From the NCBI RefSeq assembly GCF_009668025.1, contig NZ_WJXZ01000014.1, positions 1,012,448-1,076,447 of the forward strand: a DNA stretch of 64,000 nt, written 5' to 3'. Below, in pieces: positions 44,074 through 54,900 of this stretch (positions are counted from its first letter, which is position 1; the number at the start of each line of letters is the position of its first letter). The position numbers were made by a program, and so were the translations under genes. The notes beneath the pieces were generated by a model. The model ran no database searches, was not told where the DNA came from, and was given only the letters and a program-made list of their open reading frames with translations. Origin of the DNA: Larkinella terrae (GTDB lineage: Bacteria > Bacteroidota > Bacteroidia > Cytophagales > Spirosomataceae).

Positions 44074-47000
44074 ATGGAAAGCACAACTAAAAGCAAAGAA
44101 GGACTGTCGGTCCCGACCATTTCCTTGCCCAAAGGAGGGGGAGCGATTCACGGGATCGGCGAAAAATTTGCTGCCAACCCGGTCACCGGAACCGGATCCA
44201 TCAGCGTTCCCCTCGCGGTCAGTCCCGGCCGATCCGGATTTGGCCCCCAGCTTTCGCTTTCCTACGATTCCGGTGCCGGCAATGGCCCCTTTGGCATGGG
44301 TTGGAACCTGGCGCTCCCGTCCATTACCCGAAAAACCGATAAAGGATTGCCCCGCTACGCCGACGCTGAGGAGTCGGATGTGTTCATGCTGGCGGGTGCG
44401 GAGGATCTGGTGCCGGTGCTGGGACCGGACGGCAAACGGCTGGTCGATGAGCGCATTCCCGGCTTTCGGATTGAGCGGTATCGCCCCCGCACCGAAGGGC
44501 TTTTTGCCCGCATCGAGCGCTGGATGAACCAAACCACCGGCGATGTTCACTGGCGATCGTTTTCCAAAGACAATGTCCTGACGGTTTACGGGCTGACTGA
44601 AAATTCCCGGATAACCGACCCCGCAGACCCCCAACACATTTTTAGCTGGCTCATCTGCGAAACGCGCGACGATAAAGGCAACGGCATTTTGTATGAGTAT
44701 AAGCCGGAAGACGGCGCGCAACTTGACCTGACGCTGGCCCACGAAAGCAACCGGGGCAACCGGTCGGATAAACGCCGGAAAACCAACCGGTACGTCAAGC
44801 GAATCCGGTACGGAAACCGCGTCAGCCTGCTGGATGCAGACGCCAAACGCCCCCGTTTTCTGTCGCCCGCCCAGATTCAGAATGCCGGATGGCTGTTCGA
44901 AGCGGTTTTCGATTATGGCGAGCATGATGACGAAAAACCGCTGCCGACCGACTCCGGCGAATGGCTCTGCCGAACGGACCCATTCTCGACTTACCGCGCG
45001 GGCTTTGAAGTCCGGACCTACCGGTTGTGCCAGCGCGTCCTGATGTTTCACCATTTTCCAGAAGAGTCGGCCGAAACCGGGGCGAATTGCCTGGTGCGTT
45101 CGACGAATTTCCGGTACCAGACTACCGCCGAAAAGCCCGGTTCCGAACACCAAAACCGGTCGGTTTTTTCATTTATTTCCTCCATTACCCAGCTCAATTA
45201 TAAACGGGCCGCCGAGGGTGGTTACCTCAAAAAATCGCTGCCACCGCTTGAGTTTTTCTACAGCCAGCCTGAAATTCAGGAAGATATCCGGGAGGTCGAT
45301 GCCGAAAGCCTGGAAAATCTGCCGGACGGTCTGGATGGCGTCCAGTACCAGTGGGTCGATCTGGACGGTGAAGGATTGTCGGGTATTCTAACCGAACAGG
45401 CGGGCGGCTGGTTTTATAAACCGAATCTCGGCGACGGTCAGTTGGGGCCAATGGAAAGCGTGCTGGCGCGGCCGTCGCTGGCTTCTTTGTCGGGCGGTCG
45501 GCAGCAACTACTTGATCTGGCGGGCGATGGGCAGCTCGATCTGGCGGATTTTGGCGGGACAACGCCCGGTTTTTACGAACGGACCACCGACCAGAACTGG
45601 GAGCCTTTCCGGTCTTTTCCGTCCCTGCCCAACATTCCCTGGGGCCAGCCCAATCTGCGTTTTGTGGATTTGAACGGCGACGGACACGCCGATGTCCTCA
45701 TTGCGGAAGATCAGGTTTTTACCTGGTATCCGTCGCGGGCTGAAGACGGTTTTGACTCCGCCCGGCGAACCAACCAGTCGCTGGATGAGGAGCTTGGCCC
45801 GCGTCTGGTATTTGCCGATGGCACCCAAAGCATCTACCTCGCCGATATGTGCGGGGACGGCCTGACGGACCTGGTGCGGATTCAGAACGGAGAAATTTGT
45901 TACTGGCCGAATCTGGGTTATGGCCGGTTTGGCGCGAAAGTGACGATGGATAATTCGCCCTGGTTCGATACGCCGGATCAGTTCAGCCAGCAACGCATCC
46001 GGCTGGCCGACATCGACGGTTCCGGCCAGAGCGACCTGATTTACCTGGGGCGGGATCACGTTTCGCTGTACTTCAATGAATCGGGCAACGGCTGGAGCGC
46101 CCCGCGCCGACTGAGCCAGTTTCCCCGCGTCGATAACCTTTCCGCCGTTACCACCTTCGATCTGCTCGGCAACGGTACGGCCTGTCTGGTCTGGTCTTCA
46201 CCACTGTCGAACGATCAGCGACGTTCGATGCGCTACATCGACCTGATGGGCGGGCATAAACCGCACCTGCTGGTCAAAATCAGGAATAACCTGGGGGCGG
46301 AAACGACGATTGCCTATGCGCCGTCGACCAAATTTTATCGGAAAGATAAACAGGCGGGCAAACCGTGGATAACGCGCCTGCCGTTTCCGGTTCACTGCGT
46401 GGAGAAGGTGACGGTTTCGGATCAGTGGCGTCAGACGGCTTTCTCAACGACCTATTCCTACCACCACGGCTATTTTGACGGCGTTGAACGTGAATTCCGG
46501 GGGTTTGGCCGGGTCGAACAGCTTGATAGTGAGTCGTATGGGACTTTCGAGTCGGGCAATGCGGCCAGTCCGTACATCACGAACGACAAAACGCTGTATC
46601 AGCCTCCCGTCAAAACCGTCACCTGGTATCACACCGGCGCACCCGTCGACCGGCGCACCGTTTTAAACCAGTTTGCTTCCGAATATTTTCCGAAAAACTG
46701 GCGTGAAGCGCATCCGGGCGAGATTGATTGGGGCGGTTTTCAGGAAAACGAGTTGCCGGAGCCGGATTTGGTGGCCGGGAACCTCAGCGCCGAAGAATGG
46801 CGGCAGGCTTTGCGCGCCTGCAAGGGAATGTTGCTGCGGCAGGAAGTCTACGAACTCGATCTGGATACGCTGGTTCTGGGCGAGCACCGACCCACGAAGA
46901 TTTTTACCACGGCATACCACAATTGCCACATCCGGCGTCTGCAAGCGCAGGGAGGAAACCGGCATGCGGTTTTTCTGGTGACCGAAAGTGAAGCCATCAC

Positions 47001-50000
47001 CTACCAGTACGAGCTGAATCTGACCGGACCGGTTTTGCGGCCGGACCCGCGCATTGCGCATTCGCTCAACCTTCGCTACGATGATTACGGCAATGTACTG
47101 CAATCCATCGCCATCGCTTATCCGCGTTTGGGGCAGCATCAGGATGACTCGCTGAAGGCGGAAACGCTGACGCGCATCCGGAATGTGCAGCAGGAAACCC
47201 ATTTATCCTACACGGAAAACCGGTATACGGACGATTACGATTCCAACGATCCCGATCACTATCGGTTGCGGCAGCCCTGCGAAATCCTGACTTACGAGCT
47301 GGGCGGGGTAAAACCCAAAACCGGTCTTTATTTCAGCCTGCAGGAATGGAAAGAATACCGGCTCAGCTTCGTGCATCAGGCTGAGAGTAAATTGATTAGT
47401 GAGTTGGATTATCACCAGTTGGTAACTGGGAACACCCCGCAGAAACGCTTGGTCGAGCACGTTCGGATGCTCTTTTTCAAAGACGATGCAGCGGTTTTAA
47501 CGGCGCCCCTTGCGTTGGGGAAAATAGGTCGACTCGGGTTGCCGTACGAAACCTACACCCTCGCGCTGACCGATTCGCTGCTGGATGCGGTTTTCAGCAC
47601 GGCCGACGGCAACAGGCTGGACCAACCGGCGGGGGAGGCCGCCACGGCCCGGATGCTGGTGCAGGACGCCCGGGTGAGCGGTTACCTCAGCGGGGCGGCT
47701 CTGGCCGGGCGGTTTGCCGGAACCGATACCTCGGGCCAGTATTGGATTCGCTCGGGAATGGCCGGTTTTGCCCCCGACGCGGCTCAGCATTTTTTCCTGC
47801 CGGAAAACTACGCCGACCCGTTCGGCAACATCACCACGCTGCAATACGATGGGAAGTACGACCTGTTTGTTCAGTCCAGCACCGACGCCCGGGGGAATAC
47901 GACCCGCGTTACCAGGTTCGATTTTCGGGTGCTGGCACCGCTTGAAATTCAGGATATTAACAATAACTTTTCGGAAGTCTACTTTGATATTCTGGGTCTT
48001 CCGACGGCAGTAGCTCTCCGGGGCAAAGGCAATGAGGGCGACAATCTGACCGGTTTTACCGACGCGCTGGCCAACCCTTCGTCAGCCGACCTGGCCCGGT
48101 TTTTCGATCAATCCGATCTGGACGAAGCGCAGGCGCGTAGCTGGCTGGGCAATGCCACCGGTCGGCATTTGTATTACCTGGGCGAAACCGTCGAAACGCT
48201 TCCCGATGGCAATACCGTCGTTCGCTGGGGGCAGCATCCGGCCTGTTCCTGCGGTATTTTGCGGGAACGGCACCTCAGTCAGTTGGCGCCGGGTGCGCAA
48301 AGTCCGTTGCAGATTGCTTTCGAATATTCGGACGGAGCGGGGGCGGTGGTAGTAAAAAAAGTGCAGGCGGAACCCGAAACCGCCGGACAACCGCTCCGCT
48401 GGATTGCCACCGGCAAAACCATTTTCAACAACAAAAACAAGCCCGTCAAGCAGTACGAACCGTATTTCTGTCCGCCAGCGGTGGGCCACCGGTTTGAAGA
48501 GCCGCCCGAAGTCGGCGTTACGTCGATTATTTATTACGATTCGCTGGGCCGAACCGTGCGGACGGAAATGCCCGACGGCAGTTTGAGCCGGGTGGAATTT
48601 TCCCCCTGGCACAGCCGTATTTTCGACCGGAACGATACGGTAATGGAAGCCGGAAATGCCTGGCGAGCCCGTAAAACGGCCGCTACGGCCAGCCCGGAGG
48701 AAAAGCGGGCCGCGCAACTGGCCGCCGAACACGCCGATACGCCCGCACTGACCCTGTTCGATAGTTTGGGGCGGGAAGTGGTCAGCATTGCCCATAACCG
48801 CGTCCGAAATGCCGCCGGAGGGCTCGATGATGAGAAATACGTGACCTTCACCAAACTGGATGCCGAAGGAAAACCGCTCTGGATTCGCGACGCCCGTAAC
48901 AACCTCGTGATGCAATACCTGGCCCCGGCGGTTCCGGCCAACCAGGTGGCTGACCCCGTTGCCGGTTTTGTGCCTTGTTACGACGTCGCCGGAAATCTGC
49001 TGTTTCAGCACAGCATGGATGGCGGTGACCGCTGGACGTTGAACAACGCTGCGGGAAAAACCATGCTAAGCTGGGATTTGAACGAGCGGCAGGACGAAGC
49101 CGGTGCGGGACAGATTGAAAACCGGGCATTCTTCACGCGCTATGACTCGCTGCTCCGGCCGGTGGAACTGTGGCTCACTATCAATAACGAGTCGCCCCAA
49201 CTCATTGATCAGTCGGTTTTTATCGATACGCTGGACAATCCGAACCTGGCTGATGCGCAGGCGCGTAATCTGTGCGGACAATTGTACCAGCACCGGGACG
49301 GAAGCGGGCTGAAACAGGTGGATCGGCTGGATTTTAAAGGGAACCCGCTGGAGTTGCGCCGTCAGTTGGCCGCGGCCGTCAAAGCGCCGGTTGTCGACTG
49401 GAAAGCGGGGTCCGCGACGGCGGTTCTCGAAACCGAAACGTTTGTCAAAATGACGGAATACGATGCGCTCAACCGGATGACCCGGCTTTTCAATTGGCAC
49501 CGCCTGGAGCCCAATAGCCGCTTGGCCGTGTATGAGCCTGCCTACAATCCGCGCGGTTTACTGGTCCGGGAAGAGCTCGTCATTCGGGCGACAAAAACCG
49601 CCGAGGGCTACACCGAAGGGCCGGGTGCGCAGCGGACGACGCCGATCCGGCTGCTTCAATACGACGCCAAGGGGCAGAAACAACGACTGGAAACGGGCAA
49701 TCGGGCGGTTACGCGCTACCAGTACGACCCGGAAACTTTCCGCCTGCTGCAACTCCGAACGACGCGACCCGGTTTTGATCCGGTTTTTCCGAATCAGCCC
49801 AATGGCCTGAAGGACGCGAATGTTCTGCAAAACCTGCTCTACACCTACGATCCGGTGGGCAACGTCACCGAAATTCGCGATGACGCCTACGAACCGGCGT
49901 TCTTCAAAAACCAGCTTGTCGAAGCGGTTAGCCAGTATACCTACGATGCGCTGTACCAATTGGTGATGGCGACCGGGCGGGAAAACGGCACCGCCGGAGT

Positions 50001-51858
50001 AACGGAACAGTTTGACGAATCGCCGGTCGGACTGGCCTTTCCCGTGGTCGCGCCCGACGCCCTGCGTTCGTATACGGAGGAATACCGCTACGATTCCGTC
50101 GGTAACATCGGGCGGGTGCGGCACGTGGCGGGTGTCGCGGAAGGCTGGACGCGCACGTACGATTACGACCCGGCCAGCAATCGCTTAAGCACCTCGCTGG
50201 TCGGCAACAATGCCGCCAACACGGTTTCGTATCGCTACGATTCGCACGGTAATCTGCTCAATCTGAGCAGGAACGCTCCGGCGCAGTCCGTCCGCTGGAA
50301 TCACCGGGACATGATCGCTTTTCTGGATCTGGAAGGCGGTGGCCGGGCTTATTACACCTATGACTCGGACAAACAACGTACCCGCAAGCGGCTGGAACGG
50401 CAGGGCGGCATGGTGGAAGAACGCATTGATCTGGGCGGGCTGGAAATCTACCGCAAAACGCGGAATGGAACGCTGGTGGAGGAAATTGAAAGCAACCACC
50501 TGATGGAAGGAAGTCAGCGGATTTTGCTCGTAGACGACGTGCTGACGACCGACAATGCCAATCTCGGAACCGGTCCGTTGTACCGCTATCAGGCGGCTAA
50601 TCACCTGAGTTCGGCGGTTTTGGAACTGGATGATCAGGCGCAGATCATTTCCTACGAAGAATATTATCCCTTTGGCAGCACGGCTTACCAGGCCCGGCGA
50701 AACCGGACCGAAACGCCCAAACGCTACCGGTTTACCGGCAAGGAACGGGATGAAGAAAGCGGGTTGTATTACCACGGCGCCCGGTATTACACGCCCTGGC
50801 TGGGCCGGTGGACAAGCTGCGACCCGATTGGGACGGCGGATGGATTGAATGTTTACTGGTATGTCGGCAATAATCCGATCAAACTGATCGATCCGACGGG
50901 CAAACAGGCACGGCCCCGGGTTGATCTGCTCGATTCGCGCACCTCGGAGGAAAAAATGCGGGATAAAGTGGGCGATAGTTTTCGGGCGCAGATGAAAAAC
51001 CGCACCTCGCTGAGCGACTATAAACCGCCGGATAAAAAACCGGACCTGAATCTGTTCGATCCCAGCGCATTACGCAGCCGACCGAAGGTGGTTGATCCCC
51101 GTTGTTTGCCGTTGTCTTCGTCGGGAAAACCGCTGCCCGGTGACTTGCCGGAAGCTCCTCCTGCGCCGGAAGACCCCAGCTTTTCCCTGCCTAAACTGTC
51201 TACCGAGTTTGGCAGTGTGGAAAACAAGGGAACCCTGGACCTGACCGATCCGTCCATCTCGCTCAAACGGATGGAAGGCAAGACCAACACCACTTACAAG
51301 CTGGGAACAGACGTGTCGTTAGAAACGAACCGGGGCGACGTATCCTTCAAACTGACCTGGGATTTTGACGCCAAATTGAGCGCCGAAGCCAAAGTTCGGC
51401 TAGGGGGCGGAAACCAGTTCTCGGTAAGCGGTGATACGACGGGGGAATTTCACCTCAAGTTGTCGCACGGAACTCCGAAAGATTTGCCGTCTGACCAGGA
51501 CGTTACGGATGGCGTCGATCAAATCAGCAAGGCGGGCGATGCCCTCGGGAAGTACAGCAACAATTTTGTAAAAAACGCCCCGGATATGGTGGGTGATAAA
51601 ACCGTTACGGACGCGCTCAAAGGCGTGAAAAGTTTGTCGAAACTGGCACCGAAGGACGATAAGCCGGAAGGGGGAGAGGGCACGGAAGTGAAGCCGAAAC
51701 CGGATGAAAAACCGTTGGCCGACGAACCCAAAACCGCCAAACCGCTGCAGCCCGCCTGGTCCATTGACTTTTTTGGAAAACCGTACACCATCAAGGATTT
51801 TATGGGCGGAGAGATCAAAGGATACCAGTTGGGCGTTGGCCTGGGTCACTCGTTCTGA
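44074..51858 (+). CDS. Tc toxin TcB-TcC fusion (SpvB + FG-GAP + TcdB mid domains + RHS, unknown cargo)
   Basis: 2594 aa, the natural fusion of two subunits that are usually separate. Order: SpvB domain (about 15-350: GEKFAANPVTGTGSISVPL, FGPQLSLSYDSGAGNGPFGMGW). FG-GAP/VCBS-like blades follow at about 427, 530, 590 and 644 (VDLNGDGHADVL, LADIDGSGQSDL). TcdB middle regions lie near 712-860 and 912-1030, then a long RHS/YD-repeat shell. The RHS core ends at about 2236-2277 (RYYTPWLGRW, then CDPIGTADGLN) with the conserved aspartates 2250, 2256 and 2273 of the self-cleaving protease. Family knowledge: the shell encloses the C-terminal cargo, which is cut off and passed through the TcA channel. 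The cargo (2278-2594) is unrecognised. TcA genes follow 42 nt downstream. Confidence 0.93.
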   Translation: MESTTKSKEGLSVPTISLPKGGGAIHGIGEKFAANPVTGTGSISVPLAVSPGRSGFGPQLSLSYDSGAGNGPFGMGWNLALPSITRKTDKGLPRYADAEESDVFMLAGAEDLVPVLGPDGKRLVDERIPGFRIERYRPRTEGLFARIERWMNQTTGDVHWRSFSKDNVLTVYGLTENSRITDPADPQHIFSWLICETRDDKGNGILYEYKPEDGAQLDLTLAHESNRGNRSDKRRKTNRYVKRIRYGNRVSLLDADAKRPRFLSPAQIQNAGWLFEAVFDYGEHDDEKPLPTDSGEWLCRTDPFSTYRAGFEVRTYRLCQRVLMFHHFPEESAETGANCLVRSTNFRYQTTAEKPGSEHQNRSVFSFISSITQLNYKRAAEGGYLKKSLPPLEFFYSQPEIQEDIREVDAESLENLPDGLDGVQYQWVDLDGEGLSGILTEQAGGWFYKPNLGDGQLGPMESVLARPSLASLSGGRQQLLDLAGDGQLDLADFGGTTPGFYERTTDQNWEPFRSFPSLPNIPWGQPNLRFVDLNGDGHADVLIAEDQVFTWYPSRAEDGFDSARRTNQSLDEELGPRLVFADGTQSIYLADMCGDGLTDLVRIQNGEICYWPNLGYGRFGAKVTMDNSPWFDTPDQFSQQRIRLADIDGSGQSDLIYLGRDHVSLYFNESGNGWSAPRRLSQFPRVDNLSAVTTFDLLGNGTACLVWSSPLSNDQRRSMRYIDLMGGHKPHLLVKIRNNLGAETTIAYAPSTKFYRKDKQAGKPWITRLPFPVHCVEKVTVSDQWRQTAFSTTYSYHHGYFDGVEREFRGFGRVEQLDSESYGTFESGNAASPYITNDKTLYQPPVKTVTWYHTGAPVDRRTVLNQFASEYFPKNWREAHPGEIDWGGFQENELPEPDLVAGNLSAEEWRQALRACKGMLLRQEVYELDLDTLVLGEHRPTKIFTTAYHNCHIRRLQAQGGNRHAVFLVTESEAITYQYELNLTGPVLRPDPRIAHSLNLRYDDYGNVLQSIAIAYPRLGQHQDDSLKAETLTRIRNVQQETHLSYTENRYTDDYDSNDPDHYRLRQPCEILTYELGGVKPKTGLYFSLQEWKEYRLSFVHQAESKLISELDYHQLVTGNTPQKRLVEHVRMLFFKDDAAVLTAPLALGKIGRLGLPYETYTLALTDSLLDAVFSTADGNRLDQPAGEAATARMLVQDARVSGYLSGAALAGRFAGTDTSGQYWIRSGMAGFAPDAAQHFFLPENYADPFGNITTLQYDGKYDLFVQSSTDARGNTTRVTRFDFRVLAPLEIQDINNNFSEVYFDILGLPTAVALRGKGNEGDNLTGFTDALANPSSADLARFFDQSDLDEAQARSWLGNATGRHLYYLGETVETLPDGNTVVRWGQHPACSCGILRERHLSQLAPGAQSPLQIAFEYSDGAGAVVVKKVQAEPETAGQPLRWIATGKTIFNNKNKPVKQYEPYFCPPAVGHRFEEPPEVGVTSIIYYDSLGRTVRTEMPDGSLSRVEFSPWHSRIFDRNDTVMEAGNAWRARKTAATASPEEKRAAQLAAEHADTPALTLFDSLGREVVSIAHNRVRNAAGGLDDEKYVTFTKLDAEGKPLWIRDARNNLVMQYLAPAVPANQVADPVAGFVPCYDVAGNLLFQHSMDGGDRWTLNNAAGKTMLSWDLNERQDEAGAGQIENRAFFTRYDSLLRPVELWLTINNESPQLIDQSVFIDTLDNPNLADAQARNLCGQLYQHRDGSGLKQVDRLDFKGNPLELRRQLAAAVKAPVVDWKAGSATAVLETETFVKMTEYDALNRMTRLFNWHRLEPNSRLAVYEPAYNPRGLLVREELVIRATKTAEGYTEGPGAQRTTPIRLLQYDAKGQKQRLETGNRAVTRYQYDPETFRLLQLRTTRPGFDPVFPNQPNGLKDANVLQNLLYTYDPVGNVTEIRDDAYEPAFFKNQLVEAVSQYTYDALYQLVMATGRENGTAGVTEQFDESPVGLAFPVVAPDALRSYTEEYRYDSVGNIGRVRHVAGVAEGWTRTYDYDPASNRLSTSLVGNNAANTVSYRYDSHGNLLNLSRNAPAQSVRWNHRDMIAFLDLEGGGRAYYTYDSDKQRTRKRLERQGGMVEERIDLGGLEIYRKTRNGTLVEEIESNHLMEGSQRILLVDDVLTTDNANLGTGPLYRYQAANHLSSAVLELDDQAQIISYEEYYPFGSTAYQARRNRTETPKRYRFTGKERDEESGLYYHGARYYTPWLGRWTSCDPIGTADGLNVYWYVGNNPIKLIDPTGKQARPRVDLLDSRTSEEKMRDKVGDSFRAQMKNRTSLSDYKPPDKKPDLNLFDPSALRSRPKVVDPRCLPLSSSGKPLPGDLPEAPPAPEDPSFSLPKLSTEFGSVENKGTLDLTDPSISLKRMEGKTNTTYKLGTDVSLETNRGDVSFKLTWDFDAKLSAEAKVRLGGGNQFSVSGDTTGEFHLKLSHGTPKDLPSDQDVTDGVDQISKAGDALGKYSNNFVKNAPDMVGDKTVTDALKGVKSLSKLAPKDDKPEGGEGTEVKPKPDEKPLADEPKTAKPLQPAWSIDFFGKPYTIKDFMGGEIKGYQLGVGLGHSF

Positions 51859-51900
51859 TAGAATACCCAAATCCCTAACCAATATTACTGAATTGAGATC

Positions 51901-54900
51901 ATGAATAAAATCGTCTTTCCGCTTGAACCGGGCAGCCGGAGCGCTTCGGTCAGCTTTCTGCAGGATGCGCTGCTTCTTTTCCTCGACAGAGGTTTCATTC
52001 TTCCGGATGATGCGGGCGCCCGGCGCGAACTGGCCGCCGGGATCACGGAGGAGCGACAGTCGCAGACCTACGGCGATGCGACGGCCAAAGCGGTTTCCCT
52101 TTTTCAACGGCAGAATCAATTCGAGCGCAGCGGCCGGATCGATGAGCAAACCGCCCTGGCTATCAACAACCTGTTACGCCAGTTGGGTATGCTGGATGAG
52201 GGGAATGGGAGCTTGCTGGAGGTGGTGCGAACGCTGGAGTTGCAGGGCCAGACGCTGAGCGCCATCAGCCTGGATACGCACCACCTGGAAACGATCGACT
52301 CGAAAATTGGCAAGCTCGGGCCGGTGACGCCGGTTTCCCTCCACATGCGGGGTGAACCGGTAAAAGCCCTGCACGATCAGCTGACGAGCCTCGGTCTGAG
52401 CCTGCCGCAGAACGAAACTGCCGATGCGGTTTTTGGTGTGGGAACGCGCGACTTGTTGTTGCAGGTACAGGCCAAGTATAATTTGTCCCGGACGGGAATT
52501 CTGGACGAAGCGACACGCAACGCCCTCGACATTGCGGTCGGGAATGCCAATCGCCCCGGCCGGATTGAAGGGCGGATTCTGATGGAGAACGGATTACCAG
52601 CGGCCAACGTGAAGCTCCGTTTCGTCAACAAGGGTTTCGCCGATCAGGAAGAGGGCCTGGGCGCTGCCGAAACCGACGCGCTGGGGTTTTATTCGTTTGA
52701 ATATCCGGTAACCGGCGTCGCGGTCAATGCCGAAGTGCGCGCGCTGGATGGCAATGGGAGCGAGGTGCGGTTATCGACTCCCAAGGTGAAAATCGACCGA
52801 ACGGCGGTTATCAATCTGGTGGCACCCGCAGCCATTCAGACGCAGGCCACGGAGTTTAAATTGCTGGGGAATGACCTGGCAAAAGTCGTGGGCGACGATT
52901 TGGGAAAACTGGCACTGGCCCGAGAAAACGACGATCGCCCGGATGTGTCGCTGCTGCACCAGTCCAGCGACTGGGACGCCCGGCTGATTGTGGCGGCTGC
53001 GCAGTCGGCGAAAGCGAACGCGGTGAGCGGAATTGCACACGACGCGCTGTATGGCGTCATCCGGGCCGGTTTGCCCGACGATCCTGAAGCACTGGCACAG
53101 GTCAGCCCGGCGGCCTTTGAAACCGCCCTGACGCGCGCCAACGAAGTTGGCGTTATTGCCCTCGATGCGGATCAGCTAACTGCGGCCAAAACCGGTTTTG
53201 AAACCTTTGCGCTCAACACCCGGCGTCAGACCGTCGTGCCGGGCGCGTTGTCGAGTGTGGGGGACCTGCTGGACAAAGCCCGGATCGGGGACGATCTCAA
53301 ACCGGCTTTCGAAAAACTGGTGCTGATGCACGAGGGCGACGACGCCAGTCTGTGGTCGGCAGCCAGGGCGCAGGGCATTCCGGAGGGCGACATTTCCAGT
53401 CTGCAAGTACAGGGTAAACTGGCGTATCTGACCCTGAACAACGCCCCCCTGACCGAATCCCTGCAAGCGGAAATCCCTTCGCCCGAACAATTGGAGACAC
53501 TGGTGGAGAAGGACTTATACCGAAAAGAAGAGTGGGTAAACCGCCTGAACGCCCTGGCAACCGACGAGGGCGTGGTTAATCCCGACAAGCTGGCCAAACT
53601 GATTCCGTCGGCCTACGCACAACCGGTTTTAACAGATCGGCTGGATGCTTATTCCGAGCAACTGGCGAAACAGGTGCGGCAGAGTTTCCCGACGCAGGTG
53701 GTGAGCCGGATGCTGCAAAACGACGAGTTGAAGATGGGCGGTCAGCACGCCGAATTGAAGGAGCCCGTTCAGAATTTTCTGAAAACCGCCGTCGGCAAAG
53801 GCTTCCAGCTCGGGCGCACGCCGGTCGATCAATTCCTGAAGCAAAATGGCGAAACCGTGTTTGAAGGCGTGTCGGAAGCCGATAAACTAAAGGCCGAGCA
53901 GGGCGCCAAACTGCTGACGCGGGCGTACCAGATGACGCCGAACGACGAAGCCATGACGACCCTGCTGGATTTGGGATTTACCTCCGCCCGGCAGGTGGTG
54001 GCCATAGCCCGCAACGAATTTGTGGAGCGGTATTGGGAGCGGTTTGGCTCGCGCAAAACCACCGAAACCGTGTACGACAAGAGCGTGCAGATTTCGTCGG
54101 TTTCGTTCAATATCTACACCCTGGCTAAAAAAGTCGAAACCACTCCGCCCCTCCTGGCCATTTCGGGCTCGGCCGACCGGCATCAGCAATCGAAAGAAAA
54201 CCTGAAAGCGGTACTGAAAGAATACCCAACGATGGAGTCGCTGTTTGGGACACTGGATTTCTGCGAGTGTGAACAATGCCGCTCCGTACTTAGTCCGGCG
54301 GCTTATCTGGTTGATTTGCTGCGTTTTATTGATCCGTCCAACGCCGATTGGGAGCACACTCTGGCGGATTGGAAAGAAAAGCACAACAAAAAGGCGTATG
54401 ACGGCCCGGACTACAAGTTTCTGAAACCGTACGATGCGCTGGTCGCGCGTCGGCCGGATTTGCCACATCTGGCGCTAACCTGCGAAAATACGAATACTGC
54501 CCTGCCGTACATCGACCTCGTTAACGAGATTCTGGAGTATTACGTGGCTCACCAATCCCTGGATGAAAAAGCGGCTTACGATACCGGCGATGCCACTTCG
54601 GCGGAACTGATGGCGGAGCCGCACAACTTGATTCCGCAGGCGTATGATACCCTGAAAACCGCCCGCTACCCGCTGAATCTGCCCTTCGATTTGTGGCTGG
54701 AAACCGTGCGCCGGTTTTGTGATTATTTTGAAACCCCGTTCTGGCAACTGCTGGATGTTTTTCGGCCGAGTAATGAGCTGTTTGCTCCGGCCGTCGATCC
54801 GAAAGCCTATTATCGGTCTCAGATTTTTGCGGAATACCTGCACCTTTCCGCCGACGAATACGCCATTTTTACGGCTCCCGATCTGACCGACTGGCAGAAA

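Noticed and set aside
44074-45100. SpvB-like ADP-ribosyltransferase toxin
   Set aside because: Only the N-terminal SpvB/TcB domain is present here; the catalytic ADP-ribosyltransferase part of SpvB is not in this protein as far as I can see.
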